Assembly (NCBI GenBank): GCA_024401475.1
Contig: JAKSKZ010000029.1
Coordinates: 1 to 43,626, forward strand
From: Paludibacteraceae bacterium
GTDB taxonomy: Bacteria; Bacteroidota; Bacteroidia; Bacteroidales; Paludibacteraceae
Length of the DNA: 43,626 bases
Direction of reading: 5' to 3'
Under the pieces are notes generated by a model that saw only the letters and a list, made by a program, of their open reading frames with translations, searched no databases and was not told the origin of the DNA. Shown here in pieces: positions 43,008-43,626 of the stretch. A program made the position numbers and the translations under genes. Numbering within the stretch: position 1 is the stretch's first letter; each line of letters starts with the position of its first letter.

Positions 43008-43328
43008 ATGGCAGAAGAGAAAGAATTGGTTGACTTTGTCTCAGAAGACGGCTCAACCTACCAAACATATTTAACCTCCAAAATGGAGAAGCGCAAAGCC
43101 TATAAACGGATCGACCTGAAAAAAATCGAATCCGTCATTCCTGGCACAGTGACAGACCTCTTTGTCAAAGAAGGTGACCACGTCAACATTGGCACTCCTC
43201 TCCTCGTCTTGGAGTCTATGAAAATGGAGAACCTAATCAAATCCACTGTTGACGGAATCGTTCAAAACATCCTTGTCAAAAAAGGAGAACACATCTCCAA
43301 AAGTACAGTGATGGTGGTTTTGATGTAA
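43008..43328 (+). CDS. Second biotin carboxyl carrier protein
   Basis: 106-residue carrier. The C-terminal ~68 residues are the biotinyl domain (VIPGTVTDLFVKEGDHVN, then LLVLESMKMEN) with predicted biotinyl-Lys72. The motif is SMKM rather than the more common AMKM, a variant also known in other biotin attachment proteins. The N-terminal 40 residues are charged and short, without the Pro/Ala-rich linker usual in decarboxylase gamma subunits. It is the last gene of the tgt operon. No terminator is visible after it. Confidence 0.92.
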   Translation: MAEEKELVDFVSEDGSTYQTYLTSKMEKRKAYKRIDLKKIESVIPGTVTDLFVKEGDHVNIGTPLLVLESMKMENLIKSTVDGIVQNILVKKGEHISKSTVMVVLM

Positions 43329-43580
43329 GGAATATGGACTATCCAAGGAATAATAAGAAGTGCTATGTTATACATTTCGACTCTTAAATTCAATGTGTTA
43401 TATGTAAACATCCATCTTGAAAAAATAATCCGGTATATTTGTAAGTTGGACGCTTACCAATAAAGAGAGTCAATAAAAAACTCTTACCCCGTAAAAGTTA
43501 TATACATGGGCTGCAAATCGTTTCACACCCTCCATTTCCTCATGTGAATGTGATAAGAAAAATATGAATAAAATTATTGC
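43329..43580. other. Non-coding region between the carrier gene and the right IS end
   Basis: No open frame of note. A plus-strand TATATTTG (43434-43441) matches the -7 consensus but has no spaced -33. Directly after it GTAAG (43441-43445) and CTTAC (43453-43457) can pair. It may be the start of an unseen gene's control region now separated from it by an IS. Confidence 0.3.
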
Positions 43581-43626
43581 TGTCCGCTAAAAATTAAAAA
43601 GCATAAAACTCCAGTCCGCTAGGCCT
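43581..43626. mobile_element. Probable terminal end of an insertion sequence extending right of the window
   Basis: TGTCCGCTAAA (43581-43591) is the exact inverted copy of 39-49, facing inward as the left end of an element running off the window. A second GTCCGCTA occurs 32 bases inside (43614-43621), as subterminal repeats often do. No transposase is visible in the 46 bases available. Confidence 0.45.

Noticed and set aside
43434..43441. Confident promoter near the right end
   Set aside because: The -7 matches, but no -33 element is spaced correctly and no gene follows inside the window.
1..43626. tRNA, rRNA, CRISPR array, prophage, toxin-antitoxin or restriction system
   Set aside because: I looked for cloverleaf-like segments, regular spaced repeats and typical genes on both strands and found none that I could support.

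Overview
The window reads as chromosomal DNA of a Bacteroidota bacterium, most likely of the order Bacteroidales. Three things support this. Many genes are preceded by the Bacteroidota sigma-factor promoter pattern (TTTG or TTG, 19-20 bases, then TAnnTTTG). Shine-Dalgarno sequences are weak or absent. The gene content is also typical: a secreted C10 peptidase with a type IX-secretion-like C-terminus, a lipoprotein with an acidic run after the lipid cysteine, a GH5 lipoprotein, YfhO, NfnAB and the def/ruvX/TPR neighbourhood. Most of the window is housekeeping and central metabolism. No phage, CRISPR, toxin-antitoxin or obvious defence system was seen.

Layout. Positions 1-49 and 43581-43626 carry inward-facing copies of one short inverted repeat, probably the outer ends of two insertion-sequence copies lying outside the window. 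220-1374: GH5 glycosidase lipoprotein. 1538-5211: three-gene biotin-dependent acyl-CoA carboxylase operon (biotin carboxylase, carrier, carboxyltransferase). 5641-7977: secreted C10 cysteine peptidase. 8248-8447: a MITE-like element touching the end of sbcC. 8446-13072: sbcDC. 13495-14916: SLC13/DASS transporter. 15095-16180: COMT-type methyltransferase. 16347-16757: small TonB-C protein. 16780-19591: ispD-recG. 19963-21000: secreted GLUG-repeat protein. 21025-22431: ruvX, def and a TPR protein, divergent from 22586-25327: a MetA-type homoserine acyltransferase and a U32 (RlhA-like) protein.

25587-33472 is a small surface-glycan cluster: pyruvyl-transferase family protein, an unusual MurB paralogue, GT4 and GT2 on the plus strand, converging on a second GT4 and YfhO on the minus strand. 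Beside it, 33632-33855 is a deletion scar. It keeps the promoter and first 11 codons of a sugar nucleotidyltransferase, the last codons of what looks like an opine-dehydrogenase-type gene, and the terminator, while the middle is gone. 33953-36232 encodes NfnAB. 36501-37997 is a YihY-type membrane protein, divergent from an abundant-looking lipoprotein of unknown function (38229-39023). The last operon, 39191-43328, holds tgt, an LptF/LptG permease, a second carboxyltransferase and a second biotin carrier.

How genes work together. The minus-strand operon at 1.5-5.2 kb is a complete ATP-dependent carboxylase set. The plus-strand pair at 41.4-43.3 kb lacks both a biotin carboxylase and a membrane decarboxylase subunit, so it must borrow a partner. 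The MetA protein has the residues of an acetyl-CoA-using enzyme (Glu111) and a leader with two mutually exclusive hairpins. Tgt has lost all three cysteines of its structural zinc site. I found no clearly new multi-gene system. The strongest leads are the MurB paralogue in the glycan cluster, the deletion scar, the zinc-less Tgt, the metA leader, a possible ~80-nt RNA at 25401-25479 and the MITE at sbcC.
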